From Opitutia bacterium (lineage in GTDB: Bacteria > Verrucomicrobiota > Verrucomicrobiae > Opitutales > Opitutaceae), in the NCBI GenBank assembly GCA_947442255.1, contig CANEVO010000003.1, positions 53,306 to 117,305 of the forward strand: a stretch of DNA of 64,000 nt, read 5' to 3'. The position numbers and the translations under genes were made by a program. The first letter of the stretch is position 1. Every line of letters begins with the position of its first letter. Below are positions 54,374 to 63,271 of this stretch, piece after piece. The notes under the pieces were generated by a model, which made no database searches, was not told where the DNA came from, and was given only the letters and a program-made list of their open reading frames with translations.

Positions 54374-54676
54374 CCGTCAGGCGATCCCGGCCATCGCGTC
54401 ACGGGTGGTGACTTCATGGGCGCTACGGATGCAGGTTGGCAGAAGCGTTTTCATCGGGAGGCGGAAAATCGAAGCCGGAGTTTGGAGGGAAATCACAAGG
54501 ATATCCCCGGCCTTTCCGGACCGCGCAACCACGGACTTGTGCAAAAAAATCCGGATTTTTGGTCCACCGCTGGATTCGAGCGCGCGGTTGTCGACCCGGC
54601 GGCGGCGGCTTTGCCCGGCAGCAACCGTTTCACACTCGATCATTCCCTCTCACCCCGCGATGGTGACCCAACCGCG
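54374..54676. promoter_or_regulatory. Divergent control region with a 16-bp palindrome
   Basis: Spacer between the cytochrome gene (minus) and the glycosidase-like gene (plus). It contains a perfect 16-bp palindrome at 54545-54560 (aaaaatccggattttt), AT-rich in otherwise GC-rich DNA and about 115 bp before the plus-strand start. A regulator site is the best guess; a terminator is less likely between divergent genes. Confidence 0.45.
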
Positions 54677-57271
54677 ATGCGCCTGTCGTCCCTCTTGGTT
54701 TCCACCCTGTTCCTCGCGGCCACCGTCGCCCTCGGCGCGGAGGAACGGACGATTTCGGTGGTGAACGATGCCGCGCCCGGCCGGGCCGCCCGCCACGGCC
54801 TGGAAAAACTCACCGCGGCCTTGCACGCCCGGGGCTGGACCGTGGAGGTCGCCGGTTCGCTCGAGACCGCCCGCGGCCAGCAGGTGTTGCTCGCCGGCAC
54901 GATGCAGCCCGGAGGCACCGCCGCTTCGGCGCTCGTCGCCGCCGGGTTCACCCCGCCCGCCGCGGCCGAAGCGCTCACCGTAAAAAAACTCACGCTCCGG
55001 GGAAAACCCGCCCTCGTCCTCGCCGGCGCCGACGATCGCGGGCTGATGTACGCCGCGCTCGATGCGGCGGATCGCGTCAGCTGGGCGGCGGACGCCGCCC
55101 AGCCGTTCAGTGAGATCCGCGCGGTCGAGGAAAAGCCCTTCGTCCTCGATCGCTCGCTCTCGGTCTACACGATGAACCGCGCGCACTGGGAAAGCCGGTT
55201 TTATGATGAGCGCTACTGGGCGCGCTATTTCGACACGCTCGCCGCCAATCGCTTCAATCGCTTCCTCATCGTCTTCGGCTACGAGAACGGCGGGTTTCTC
55301 GCCCCACCCTATCCGTATTTTTTCGCCACGCCCGGATTTTCCGGCATTCGGATGATCGGCCTCACCGCCGCCCAACAGCAGCGCAACCTCGCCGCGCTCA
55401 ACCGCCTGATCGAACTCGCGCACGACCGGGGCATCGCCGTCAGCCTCGGGATTTGGGATCACATCTATCGCGCCGGCGTGCAAACCGGCGGTGCCGAGTG
55501 GCTCAAGGAGTATGAAGGCAAACCGATCCCCCACACGGTTGCCGGCGTCACCCCGGCCAATCTCGCCGCTTACACGCTGGCCGCGTTGAAGGAATTGCTC
55601 GCGCGCGTGCCGGCCCTCGACGCGCTGCAGTTCCGCATGCACGAGGAGTCCGGCCTCACCGGCGCGGAAATGGACGCCTTCTGGCCCGCGGTCTTCCGCG
55701 AAGTGCAGACCGCCCGGCCCGGGATGCTGGTGGAGGCACGGGCCAAGGGATTGCCCGATCGCCTCATCGACGAGGCGCTCGCCCTCGGCGTGAACCTGCG
55801 CATCGAGACCAAATACTGGATGGAGCAAATGGGCCTGCCCTTCCATCCGACGAACATCAATCCGCCCGACCAGCGCAACCGCCGCCACAGTTACGCCGAC
55901 CTGCTGCGCAATCCGCCGCGCTACCCGATCACCTGGCGTCTCTGGAACGGCGGCACCACGCGCGTGCTGCTCTGGGGTGATCCCGATTACGTGCGGCGCT
56001 ACTCCGCCTCAACGCTGCTCCATGCCAGCCCGAACTGGGACGTGCAGGAACCGCTCGCGACGAAAATGGAGGCCCAGCCTCCCGACCGGCCGGTCTTCGA
56101 CCTGATGCCGCCGCGCTACCGATCCTACGAGTACGAGTTTGAGCGTTACTGGCATTTTTTCCAAACGTGGGGCCGCGTCGGCTACAATCCCGCCACGCCG
56201 CCCGAGGTGTGGCAGCACGAGTTTCAACGTCGCTTCGGCGCCGCCGCCCCGCACGTCGAGGCCGGCCTGCACCGCGCCTCGCAGGTGCTGCCGATGATCG
56301 TCGCGGCGGTTTATCCTTACCATCTTTTCCCCACCACCCGCGGCTGGGCCGAACGCCAGAGCCTCGGGGCGGCGCTGGCCGATTACGCCAACAACGAGGG
56401 CTCGGATCCCGAACAGTTCGAAAATTTCGTGGAGGCCGCGAAGCGCATCGTGGCCGGAGGCACCACGGCAAAGCGCACGCCGGACGCGACCAGCCGCTGG
56501 TTCGACGAAACGGCGGACGCCGTCCTCGCCTCGGTGCAGGCGGCCGTGGCGAACGCCGGGCCGAACCCCGGCCGGGAATTCGAAACCACGGTTACCGACC
56601 TGCGCATTCTCGCGCACCTCGCCCGCTTTCACGCGCGCCGCTCCATTGCGGCGGTGCACTACAATCTTTTCAAACGCTCGCTGCGCCTCGCGGAGCTGGT
56701 CGCCGCCACCTTTGCGGAAAAAGACGCCGTCGCGGCCTGGCGCGCGCTCGTGGCCGCGGCGGGCGACCGCTATTCGTTCGACCTCGCGATGGGCGCGCGC
56801 AACCACCGGCTCGCCGGTCACTGGCGCGATGAATTGAAGGATCTCGAAGCGGGACTCGCCGAGCTCGAGGCCCAGTGCTGCCCGCCCGACGAGGCGGTGA
56901 TGAAGGAAAAAGTCTGGCAACCCGCCACCGGCGGCGACCGCGCACCACCCCGCGTGCAACACGAACGCATCCGCGTCGCGCGCGCCGGGCAGCCGCTGCG
57001 GATCGTCGCCCGCGTCACCGATCCCTCGGGCGTGCAGACGGTGCGCGTCCACTACCGCCCGGTCACCCAATTCGAGGACTACACGATCGCCGATCTGCAG
57101 CCGACCGGTGAGCCCGGCGAATACGCCGTCGCCCTCCCCGGCGCCGCGATCGCCGGCACGCGCGACTTCATGTACTTCCTCGAAGTCATCGACCGCGCCG
57201 GCAACGGCGCGCTTTGGCCCGACCTCGCGCAGGAAACGCCGTATGTGATCGTCGACGTGGCGCGCGATTGA
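54677..57271 (+). CDS. Large secreted glycoside-hydrolase-like protein with GH20b-type domain
   Basis: 864 residues from ATG 54677 with a signal peptide (LSSLLVSTLFLAATVALG); the frame is open far upstream but mirrors the cytochrome gene. N-terminal alpha/beta domain (residues about 20-145, ADDRGLMYAALDAADRV) of the type before GH20/GH67-like barrels. The TIM-barrel region includes NRFLIVFGYENGG, LGIWDHIYRAG, LQFRMHEESGLTGAE with a possible catalytic His/Glu pair, and INPPDQRNRRHSY. A C-terminal Ig-like domain begins about residue 765. Family can't be fixed by eye; an exo-glycosidase acting on an acidic glycan is plausible. Confidence 0.7.
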   Translation: MRLSSLLVSTLFLAATVALGAEERTISVVNDAAPGRAARHGLEKLTAALHARGWTVEVAGSLETARGQQVLLAGTMQPGGTAASALVAAGFTPPAAAEALTVKKLTLRGKPALVLAGADDRGLMYAALDAADRVSWAADAAQPFSEIRAVEEKPFVLDRSLSVYTMNRAHWESRFYDERYWARYFDTLAANRFNRFLIVFGYENGGFLAPPYPYFFATPGFSGIRMIGLTAAQQQRNLAALNRLIELAHDRGIAVSLGIWDHIYRAGVQTGGAEWLKEYEGKPIPHTVAGVTPANLAAYTLAALKELLARVPALDALQFRMHEESGLTGAEMDAFWPAVFREVQTARPGMLVEARAKGLPDRLIDEALALGVNLRIETKYWMEQMGLPFHPTNINPPDQRNRRHSYADLLRNPPRYPITWRLWNGGTTRVLLWGDPDYVRRYSASTLLHASPNWDVQEPLATKMEAQPPDRPVFDLMPPRYRSYEYEFERYWHFFQTWGRVGYNPATPPEVWQHEFQRRFGAAAPHVEAGLHRASQVLPMIVAAVYPYHLFPTTRGWAERQSLGAALADYANNEGSDPEQFENFVEAAKRIVAGGTTAKRTPDATSRWFDETADAVLASVQAAVANAGPNPGREFETTVTDLRILAHLARFHARRSIAAVHYNLFKRSLRLAELVAATFAEKDAVAAWRALVAAAGDRYSFDLAMGARNHRLAGHWRDELKDLEAGLAELEAQCCPPDEAVMKEKVWQPATGGDRAPPRVQHERIRVARAGQPLRIVARVTDPSGVQTVRVHYRPVTQFEDYTIADLQPTGEPGEYAVALPGAAIAGTRDFMYFLEVIDRAGNGALWPDLAQETPYVIVDVARD

Positions 57272-57379
57272 CCCCGGAAACCGCTCCCGCCGTTCCGCGT
57301 GGCCCGGATGAAGCATGCCTCCGAACCGCGACGGCAAAATTCCCGCCACTTTCCCCCACCCAACGCGTCGAATCCCACG

Positions 57380-59023
57380 ATGAATAAACCGGGCCTCAAC
57401 GCGCTCCCTCTCGGGTTGGCCCTCGCGTGTGCCGGCGTGCTGGGCTGGATCTGGCTCCAGCGTCCGGGCCCGCGCGACAAAACGGCGGCACGATCTGCGG
57501 GCGCCGCGCGTGGGCTGGACTCTTCGTCAAACGGAGCCGCCGCCGGCAAGGCGGCGTCCGCGTCCGACGCGGAGGCGTTGATCGCGTCCCTGACGCGCAT
57601 GCTGGCCCGTGCCGATGTCCGGGCGCGGGAAGCCCTCCTCTCGTTCAAGGACGAAGCCGCGTTCCGCCGTTTTCTCGAGCGCGCCGGCTCCTCCGGCCTC
57701 ACCGTACTGGGCCGGCTCGACGGGCTCCGCAGCGTCCGGGTGCGCTACGACCGGCTCGCCGCGCTGCAAAACGAGCTGCGGCAGAACGCCGCCGATTATG
57801 TCGCCGTCGGCGCCAACCCACTGGTCAACCTCCCCCGCGCTCCCGCGAAGGAGGATCGCGCGGCAGTCGACCAGGTGCCGTTCGGCAACGAAACCCTCGC
57901 CTTTCTCGGCGCCGCGGGCGACCGGAGCAACTGGGGCCGCGGCACCACGATCGCGATTCTCGACACGGGGCTCGCCCCCGACTCCACGTTCGGTCCCAAC
58001 CGGATTCAATATCTCGACGTCGGGCTGGGCTCCGTTCCCGGGCGGGGATCCGAGGACGGGCACGGCACCGCCGTCGCGGCCCTCGCCGGCGGCGCGGCCA
58101 CCGATGCACCGGGAGTGGCGCCAGCCACCAATCTGCTGAGCATCCGCGTGACCGATGCCAGCGGCACCAGCGATCTCTTCACGATCGCCCAGGCGATCGT
58201 CGCGGCGGTGGATGCCGGCGCCCGCATCGTCAACATCAGCCTCGGCGGCTATGGCACCAACGCCACGCTCGACGCCGCGATCGCCTACGCGGGCGACCGC
58301 GGAGCGGTGATCGTCGCCGCCGCGGGCAACGATCAGGCGGCGCAGCTCGCGTGGCCGGCGGCAAACCTGTCGGTGATTTCCGTGGGTGCGGTCGACCGGG
58401 CGGAGCAGCAGGTTGCGTTCTCCAACTCGGGTCCGCAGCTGAAACTCAGCGCCCCCGGCTACGGCGTGCAAACCGCCTGGCTCGACGGCACCCGCGCCTA
58501 CGTCGACGGCACCTCCGCCAGCGCCCCGCTCGTGGCCGGCGCGATCGCCGCGCTGATTTCGCAAAGCCCGGGCCTTTCCCCGCAGGATGCCGCGCAACTG
58601 CTCATGCGTTCGGCCAGCGATGCCGGGGCCCCGGGCGCCGACGCCGCTTTCGGCGCGGGCATTCTCAACCTGGGCTGGGCCATGAACAGCAGCACTCCCG
58701 GCTACATCGACACGGCAGTGTCCAGTCACTACTTCGATGCCGCCACCAACCAAATGCAGTTCGTGGTGCAGAACCGCAGCAGCCAGGCCGTCGCCGGATT
58801 GAACCTCAACGTTACCGCCGGAGCGGATGCGACCGACTACCCGATCCCGAGCCTCGCCGCCGGCGAAAGCTACGTCGTGAAGGTTCCCGTGGACGACACG
58901 ACATTGAAAGCCGCCGGAACGCTGCGCTTCACCACGCAGCTCGCCAACCCGGCGGGATTCACCGACCGCGTGCCGGGAAACAATCGCAAGGCGAGCGTGC
59001 TCACGCCGCCGGGCAGGCCGTAG
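57380..59023 (+). CDS. Secreted subtilisin-family (S8) serine protease
   Basis: 547 residues from ATG 57380, placing a membrane/signal segment (LPLGLALACAGVLGWIWL) at the N-terminus. A propeptide-like region (residues about 60-150) precedes the catalytic domain with Asp195 (AILDTGL), His228 (GHGTAVAAL), oxyanion Asn317 (AAGND) and Ser379 (GTSASAPLVAG). The C-terminal 120 residues form an Ig-like beta domain (CARDB-type). All triad residues are kept. A short hairpin follows the stop. Confidence 0.92.
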   Translation: MNKPGLNALPLGLALACAGVLGWIWLQRPGPRDKTAARSAGAARGLDSSSNGAAAGKAASASDAEALIASLTRMLARADVRAREALLSFKDEAAFRRFLERAGSSGLTVLGRLDGLRSVRVRYDRLAALQNELRQNAADYVAVGANPLVNLPRAPAKEDRAAVDQVPFGNETLAFLGAAGDRSNWGRGTTIAILDTGLAPDSTFGPNRIQYLDVGLGSVPGRGSEDGHGTAVAALAGGAATDAPGVAPATNLLSIRVTDASGTSDLFTIAQAIVAAVDAGARIVNISLGGYGTNATLDAAIAYAGDRGAVIVAAAGNDQAAQLAWPAANLSVISVGAVDRAEQQVAFSNSGPQLKLSAPGYGVQTAWLDGTRAYVDGTSASAPLVAGAIAALISQSPGLSPQDAAQLLMRSASDAGAPGADAAFGAGILNLGWAMNSSTPGYIDTAVSSHYFDAATNQMQFVVQNRSSQAVAGLNLNVTAGADATDYPIPSLAAGESYVVKVPVDDTTLKAAGTLRFTTQLANPAGFTDRVPGNNRKASVLTPPGRP

Positions 59024-59027
59024 CGCC

Positions 59028-59042
59028 CACCGCCAGGCGGTG
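59028..59042 (+). terminator. Hairpin after the S8 protease gene
   Basis: Stem caccgc (59028-59033) and gcggtg (59037-59042) with a 3-nt loop, 5 nt after the stop; no T tract. Confidence 0.35.
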
Positions 59043-59131
59043 CCGGCTGCCCCGTGACTGCGCGGCGTCGCGATGGCGGCGCACCCGTTCTTGCCTTCGC
59101 CGTCGCGACCCGAACACTCGGCGGCCCCACC

Positions 59132-59521
59132 ATGATTTTCGAACATTTCGCCCTCAACGTCCCGCAACCCGCCGCCCACGCCCAGTGGTATGTGCAGCAC
59201 CTCGGCTTCAAAATCGTCCGCCGCCGCGAGGACGCACCGTTCACGCACTTCCTCGCCGACGAAACCGGCCGGACGATCTTCGAGCTCTACGCCAACACCA
59301 AGGTGGCGATCCCTGACTACGCCGCGGCCCACCCTCTCAGCTTTCACCTCGCGGTCGTCACCGCCGATGCCGCGGCGGAAAGTGCCCGACTGCAAAAGGC
59401 CGGCGCCAAACTTTTTCTCGAAGAGCCGCAGCCCGACGGGACCATGCTGATCATGCTGCGCGATCCCTGGAACGTGCCGCTGCAACTTTGCCAGCGCACG
59501 GTCCCCTTCCCCCGGCCCTGA
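59132..59521 (+). CDS. VOC-family (glyoxalase/dioxygenase fold) protein
   Basis: 129 residues from ATG 59132 (MIFEHFALNVPQP); upstream frame is not family-like. Vicinal oxygen chelate fold with the first metal His in EHFALNV, FELYANTK at the second beta-alpha unit and SFHLAVVT at the start of the second half, ending in RDPWNVPLQLCQR. Small cytoplasmic enzymes of this fold range from glyoxalases to dioxygenases; no substrate can be set. Confidence 0.82.
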   Translation: MIFEHFALNVPQPAAHAQWYVQHLGFKIVRRREDAPFTHFLADETGRTIFELYANTKVAIPDYAAAHPLSFHLAVVTADAAAESARLQKAGAKLFLEEPQPDGTMLIMLRDPWNVPLQLCQRTVPFPRP

Positions 59522-59617
59522 GTCGGAGATGGAACGACGGGGGGGCCGCGAACCGCAATCCGCCGCCCCGGATTACTTCCGCGCAGTTGCATCCCTCACC
59601 CGCGTGGTGCGTCATAC

Positions 59618-60838
59618 GTGCTGATGCAGCGCCCCGCCACCGAACGCACTGCCAGTCGCCAAGACTGGTGGTGGATCTTCGATCCCAGCCTCAGCCTGCG
59701 CGCGTGGGCGGCGCTCACGATCGGCGGGGGCGCGCTCCTCTTCACCCTGCTGCTGGGCTGGGCTGCGAGCACGCTCCTGCGCCGTCACCTCGAAAACCAG
59801 CTCGGTCCGACCTTCGAAACGCTGGCCTTTCAGATCAGCGACAAGCTCGATCGTTCCTTCTACGAACGCGTGCGCGAGCTCCAGTTTTCCGCCGGGCTCC
59901 CGCCCTTGCGCACGCCCGGCACCGCGCCGGCCGAGCGCCGGCGGTTGCTCGATTCCATTCTCGATGCCTCGCCGGACTTGGCGTGGGTGGGTTTTGTCGA
60001 CCTCAACGGCAAAATCGTTTCCGCCACCCAGGGCTTGCTGGAAAACACCAGTGTCGCCGAAACCGCCTGGTTTCGCGGCGCCCGGGAAAAGCCCTCTGCC
60101 GGTAGCGTCCACGAAATGCCCGACTTCGCCCGCCGCCTGCAGGACTCGGGTGACGAGACCGCCTCACGCTTCGTCGAAATCGCCGTCCCTGTCACCAACC
60201 CCGAAGGCCGGCAGATCGGGGTGCTCGCGGCGTTGGTCCGCTGGTCGACCGCCCGCGCCATCCAGCTTTCGGTTGTGCCCGAAGCCGCCACCCGCGAGCG
60301 CCTCGGGGTCACGATCTACGCGCTCAGCGGCGACGTCTGGCTCGACTCGGGCGGAACGGGCTGGACCGCCCCGCCCGCTCCGCCCGCGGTGCCGGACGCA
60401 AAGCGTTTTCGCGGTTCGATGACGGAAGCCCAGACGTCGGGGCCGCCCTATCTCACCGGCTACGCGCGCGGCCGCGGCTTTCGCGACTTCCGGGGGCTGG
60501 GCTGGCTGGTCACCGTGCGGCAACCGGTGGCCGATGCGTTCGCCGGAGTGCGTACGCTGCAGCGCTCGATGGCCATCTGGGGCTTCCTCGTCGCCGGCGT
60601 GTTCACCGCCGCAGCGTGGCGGTCGGCCGGAAAACTGGCGCGACGTCTCACCGCCGTCGCCACCGCCGCCCGCCGGATCCGCCACGGCGACGTGTTGACT
60701 GTCATCCCGCTCCAGCACGGCGACAGCGAAATCGAAAAGATGTGCGGCGCGGTCGGCGAGCTGGTCGAGGATTTCCGGCGCAAGGAAGAAAAGGTTGCGG
60801 CGGCCCAACCCAAGGGGCCCGACAACCGGCCCTACTAG
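59618..60838 (+). CDS. Cache-HAMP membrane sensor without output domain
   Basis: 406 residues from GTG 59618; ATG 59624 is an alternative. One membrane segment near the N-terminus (ALTIGGGALLFTLLLGWAAS) and one after residue about 305 (SMAIWGFLVAGVFTAAAW) bracket a periplasmic dCache-like sensor domain (PDLAWVGFVDLNGKIVSATQ, FVEIAVPVTNPEGRQIGVL). A HAMP segment follows (KLARRLTAVATAARRIRHGD), then a 35-residue coiled-coil-like end. No kinase, GGDEF, EAL or phosphatase domain follows in any frame. A partner protein could read its state; truncation is the other explanation. Confidence 0.75.
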   Translation: MLMQRPATERTASRQDWWWIFDPSLSLRAWAALTIGGGALLFTLLLGWAASTLLRRHLENQLGPTFETLAFQISDKLDRSFYERVRELQFSAGLPPLRTPGTAPAERRRLLDSILDASPDLAWVGFVDLNGKIVSATQGLLENTSVAETAWFRGAREKPSAGSVHEMPDFARRLQDSGDETASRFVEIAVPVTNPEGRQIGVLAALVRWSTARAIQLSVVPEAATRERLGVTIYALSGDVWLDSGGTGWTAPPAPPAVPDAKRFRGSMTEAQTSGPPYLTGYARGRGFRDFRGLGWLVTVRQPVADAFAGVRTLQRSMAIWGFLVAGVFTAAAWRSAGKLARRLTAVATAARRIRHGDVLTVIPLQHGDSEIEKMCGAVGELVEDFRRKEEKVAAAQPKGPDNRPY

Positions 60839-60995
60839 CCGGAAACGGCGCGGGCCGGCCCCGGCGAGTGCGGACCGGAGCGGTTACGTTGAGTTTGTAC
60901 GCCGGGACGCCCACCGGCCGAACGTGAAACCTTCCGGGCGACCTCAGGTCGCACGCCACCGTCATGAGCGTTTGTTCTTTCTGCCTCTCACTCCC

Positions 60996-61355
60996 ATGAA
61001 CATCTCCGCCCGGCGCATCGTTTGGAGCCTGTTGTTGACCGCCGGCCTGCTCGCCAGCTGTTCCACTTCGCCGATCTCCCGGATCGATTCGAACCGGTCG
61101 GCCTATGAATCGTGGCCCATCGAGGTCCAGGAGGCCGTGCTGAATGGTCAGGCGAAAAAAGGCATGAAACCCGAACAGGTCGAGATGGCACTGGGCAAAC
61201 CCTCGCAAGTCGTCGCCCGCTCCGGGAAAAACGGCGAGGACGAGGGGTGGGGCTACCGGAAGGGCGCCACCGGATCGTCGATCCTCAACAATACCGGCGT
61301 CGCCGTCGATCTCGACTGGGCGAAGCCCAACCTCGCCGCCGGAAATTCCGAATAA
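60996..61355 (+). CDS. Small lipoprotein, BamE/SmpA-like
   Basis: 119 residues from ATG 60996 with a lipoprotein signal (VWSLLLTAGLLASC, Cys22). The KKGMKPEQVEMALGKPSQVV stretch matches the BamE/SmpA-type fold used in outer-membrane protein assembly and in many small lipoproteins. Role here is inferred. A GC-rich hairpin directly follows the stop. Confidence 0.75.
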   Translation: MNISARRIVWSLLLTAGLLASCSTSPISRIDSNRSAYESWPIEVQEAVLNGQAKKGMKPEQVEMALGKPSQVVARSGKNGEDEGWGYRKGATGSSILNNTGVAVDLDWAKPNLAAGNSE

Positions 61356-61374
61356 GGCCGGCGCGCCGCCGGCC
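61356..61374 (+). terminator. GC-rich hairpin after the lipoprotein gene
   Basis: Perfect 7-bp stem ggccggc (61356-61362) and gccggcc (61368-61374) with a 5-nt loop, abutting the stop codon. No T tract. Confidence 0.45.
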
Positions 61375-61497
61375 CGGCCGAGCGGCCCGGACCACGCAAG
61401 ACCCAGGCGACGGTATCACGGTTGAACGGGAAAGTTTCGCCCGCTCTGCCGTTGAAATCCGGCTTTCTATCGCCCGAGGAAATCATAGAACAAAACG

Positions 61498-62796
61498 ATG
61501 ATTCGCTTTCTTCTCCGCCCCCTCGCCGGCTGCCTCGTGCTCGCATCGGCGGCCGCCTTCGCCGCCGATTCCTCAGCGTCCGGATCCCTCCGGGCCGGCG
61601 CCGCCCGCATCGATATCACGCCCGCCCCCGACGCCGCGCTCCCGATGAGCGGCTACGCCGGCCGCATCGAGGGCTTCAAATCGATCCACGACAACCTCCA
61701 CGTCCGTGCGATCGTCGTCGACGACGGCTCCCAATCGGCCGCGCTCATCGGCGTGGAAGTGGTCGGCATGTCCCACGCCTTCTGGGAAAAAGCCTCCCGG
61801 CGCGTGACCGCGGAGACGGGCATCCCGACCGAAAACATCCTGCTGGCGGGCACCCACACCCACGCCGCGCCCGCCATCGGCACCTACAACGAACGCGTGG
61901 AAGGCGAAGCCGCCCGCGCCAAACGCACGGCTTACGTGCAAAAAGTCGAAGATGCCATCGTCGCCTCGGTTCGCCAGGCGAAGACGAATCTCCAGCCCGC
62001 GCGCATGGGCTACGGCACCGGCCAGGCCAAGGTGAACATGAACCGCCGCGCGCCCAACGGCGAAGGGGGTTGGATGCTCGGCAACAATCCCGACGGCGTC
62101 TCCGACAAGACCGTCGTCGTGATCAAATTCGAAACCCTCGCCGGCGAACCCTTCGCCATCTTCAGCAATTACTCCGTGCACGGCACCGTCATGGGCCAGG
62201 GCAACCTGCAGATCAGTGCCGATCTCCCCGGCGCCACCGCCCGCGTTGTCGAGCAACATTACGGCGACAAGGTCGTCTCGCCCTGGACCAGCGCCGCCGC
62301 CGGCGACCAGGATCCGATCTATCGCACGGGAACAAGTTTCCCAAATCTCGCGGCGCTCGGCCAGGTCCTCGGCAGCGAGGTGATCCGCGTGGCGGACGCG
62401 ATCAAGACGTCGCCCCGGGGCAAAATCCGCGCGCTGCAAAAGACCGTCAGCTGCCCCGGCAAACGCACCGTGCAACCCCCGGGCAAAAACCGGGAATATA
62501 AATTCGAGGATGCCGATCCCGTTTCGATCCGGCTGTCCCTGCTCGTGATCAACGATATCGCGATTGCCGGGGTGTCCGCCGAGGTTCTCACCAACATCGC
62601 CTCGCGGCTGAAACTGGAATCACCGCTCACCAAGACGTTCATGGTCACCCACTGCAACGGCTCGAGCGGCTACATCCCGGACGATGCCGCCTACGATCAG
62701 GTGAGCTACGAGATCACGACGACGCGCGTGAAACGGGGCTGCGCCGAGAACGCCATCGTGAACGGCTTTCTCGAAATGATCGCCCAGGTGTTCTGA
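61498..62796 (+). CDS. Neutral-ceramidase-like secreted hydrolase, paralogue 5
   Basis: 432 residues with a signal peptide (PLAGCLVLASAAAFAA). Family start ARIDITPAPDAALPMSGYAGR, then HTHA at 120-123 (the Ser of HTHS is Ala) and a second His in NYSVHGTVMG. The nucleophile motif position reads AAAGDQDPIYR, with Asp for Ser. The C-terminal CNGSSGYIPDDAAYDQ matches the family. It is the most diverged of the five. Convergent with a decayed membrane gene. Confidence 0.8.
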   Translation: MIRFLLRPLAGCLVLASAAAFAADSSASGSLRAGAARIDITPAPDAALPMSGYAGRIEGFKSIHDNLHVRAIVVDDGSQSAALIGVEVVGMSHAFWEKASRRVTAETGIPTENILLAGTHTHAAPAIGTYNERVEGEAARAKRTAYVQKVEDAIVASVRQAKTNLQPARMGYGTGQAKVNMNRRAPNGEGGWMLGNNPDGVSDKTVVVIKFETLAGEPFAIFSNYSVHGTVMGQGNLQISADLPGATARVVEQHYGDKVVSPWTSAAAGDQDPIYRTGTSFPNLAALGQVLGSEVIRVADAIKTSPRGKIRALQKTVSCPGKRTVQPPGKNREYKFEDADPVSIRLSLLVINDIAIAGVSAEVLTNIASRLKLESPLTKTFMVTHCNGSSGYIPDDAAYDQVSYEITTTRVKRGCAENAIVNGFLEMIAQVF

Positions 62797-63210
62797 GGTT
62801 CGCCGGCGCCCGCCGGCCGGCGATGCCGGTCGACCCAGTACGCCCACGCCACGAGCAACCATTGCGCATAGCCGGCCCACGCCACCGCGCACACGACGGC
62901 CCCCGCTCGATATTTCCGCGCGAACTGGTAGACGGCGCCGAAGAGCAGCGCCCAGACCAGCACCATCCGCCAGGCTGTGCGTGCCGGGATAATGCGTGAA
63001 CCCGAGCGGCGGCCCCTTGGCGCCCGGCGCGAGTTCGACGCGCTCCACGCCGACGAGCAACAGCGTCGGCCAGACCAGATCAATGAGTTGCGCCGCCAGA
63101 AACAACGTGCCCAACGCCACCCGCGGCGCCGCCTTCTTCAGCGCCAGGCCTGCTCCAAAATATCCGATAAACAGGGTGAAATCGTTTCGGGATTTTTCCG
63201 CCCCGGTCAC
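62797..63210 (-). pseudogene. Frameshifted, shortened membrane protein gene
   Basis: Two frames carry the parts of one membrane protein. From GTG 63210 the frame reads NDFTLFIGYFGAGLALKKAA and LDLVWP-like LIDLVWPTLLLVGVERVELA, with HYPGTHSL. After about 62985 the other frame (MVLVWALLFGAVYQFARKY and AQWLLVAWAYWVDRHRRP) continues the theme. This matches a family of polytopic proteins sometimes labelled YdjM-like metal-dependent hydrolases, which are about 200-220 residues and have more segments between these parts. So a frameshift plus an internal deletion is likely. Boundaries are approximate. Confidence 0.55.
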
Positions 63211-63271
63211 CCCCGCAACTCAATTCTGCAGTGCAGCCGCCCCGGGGTCCCCGCCCCCGAAGCCCATCCGA

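Noticed and set aside
53009..54676. Upstream extension of the glycosidase-like frame
   Set aside because: This part is antisense to the cytochrome gene; the signal peptide at ATG 54677 marks the real start.
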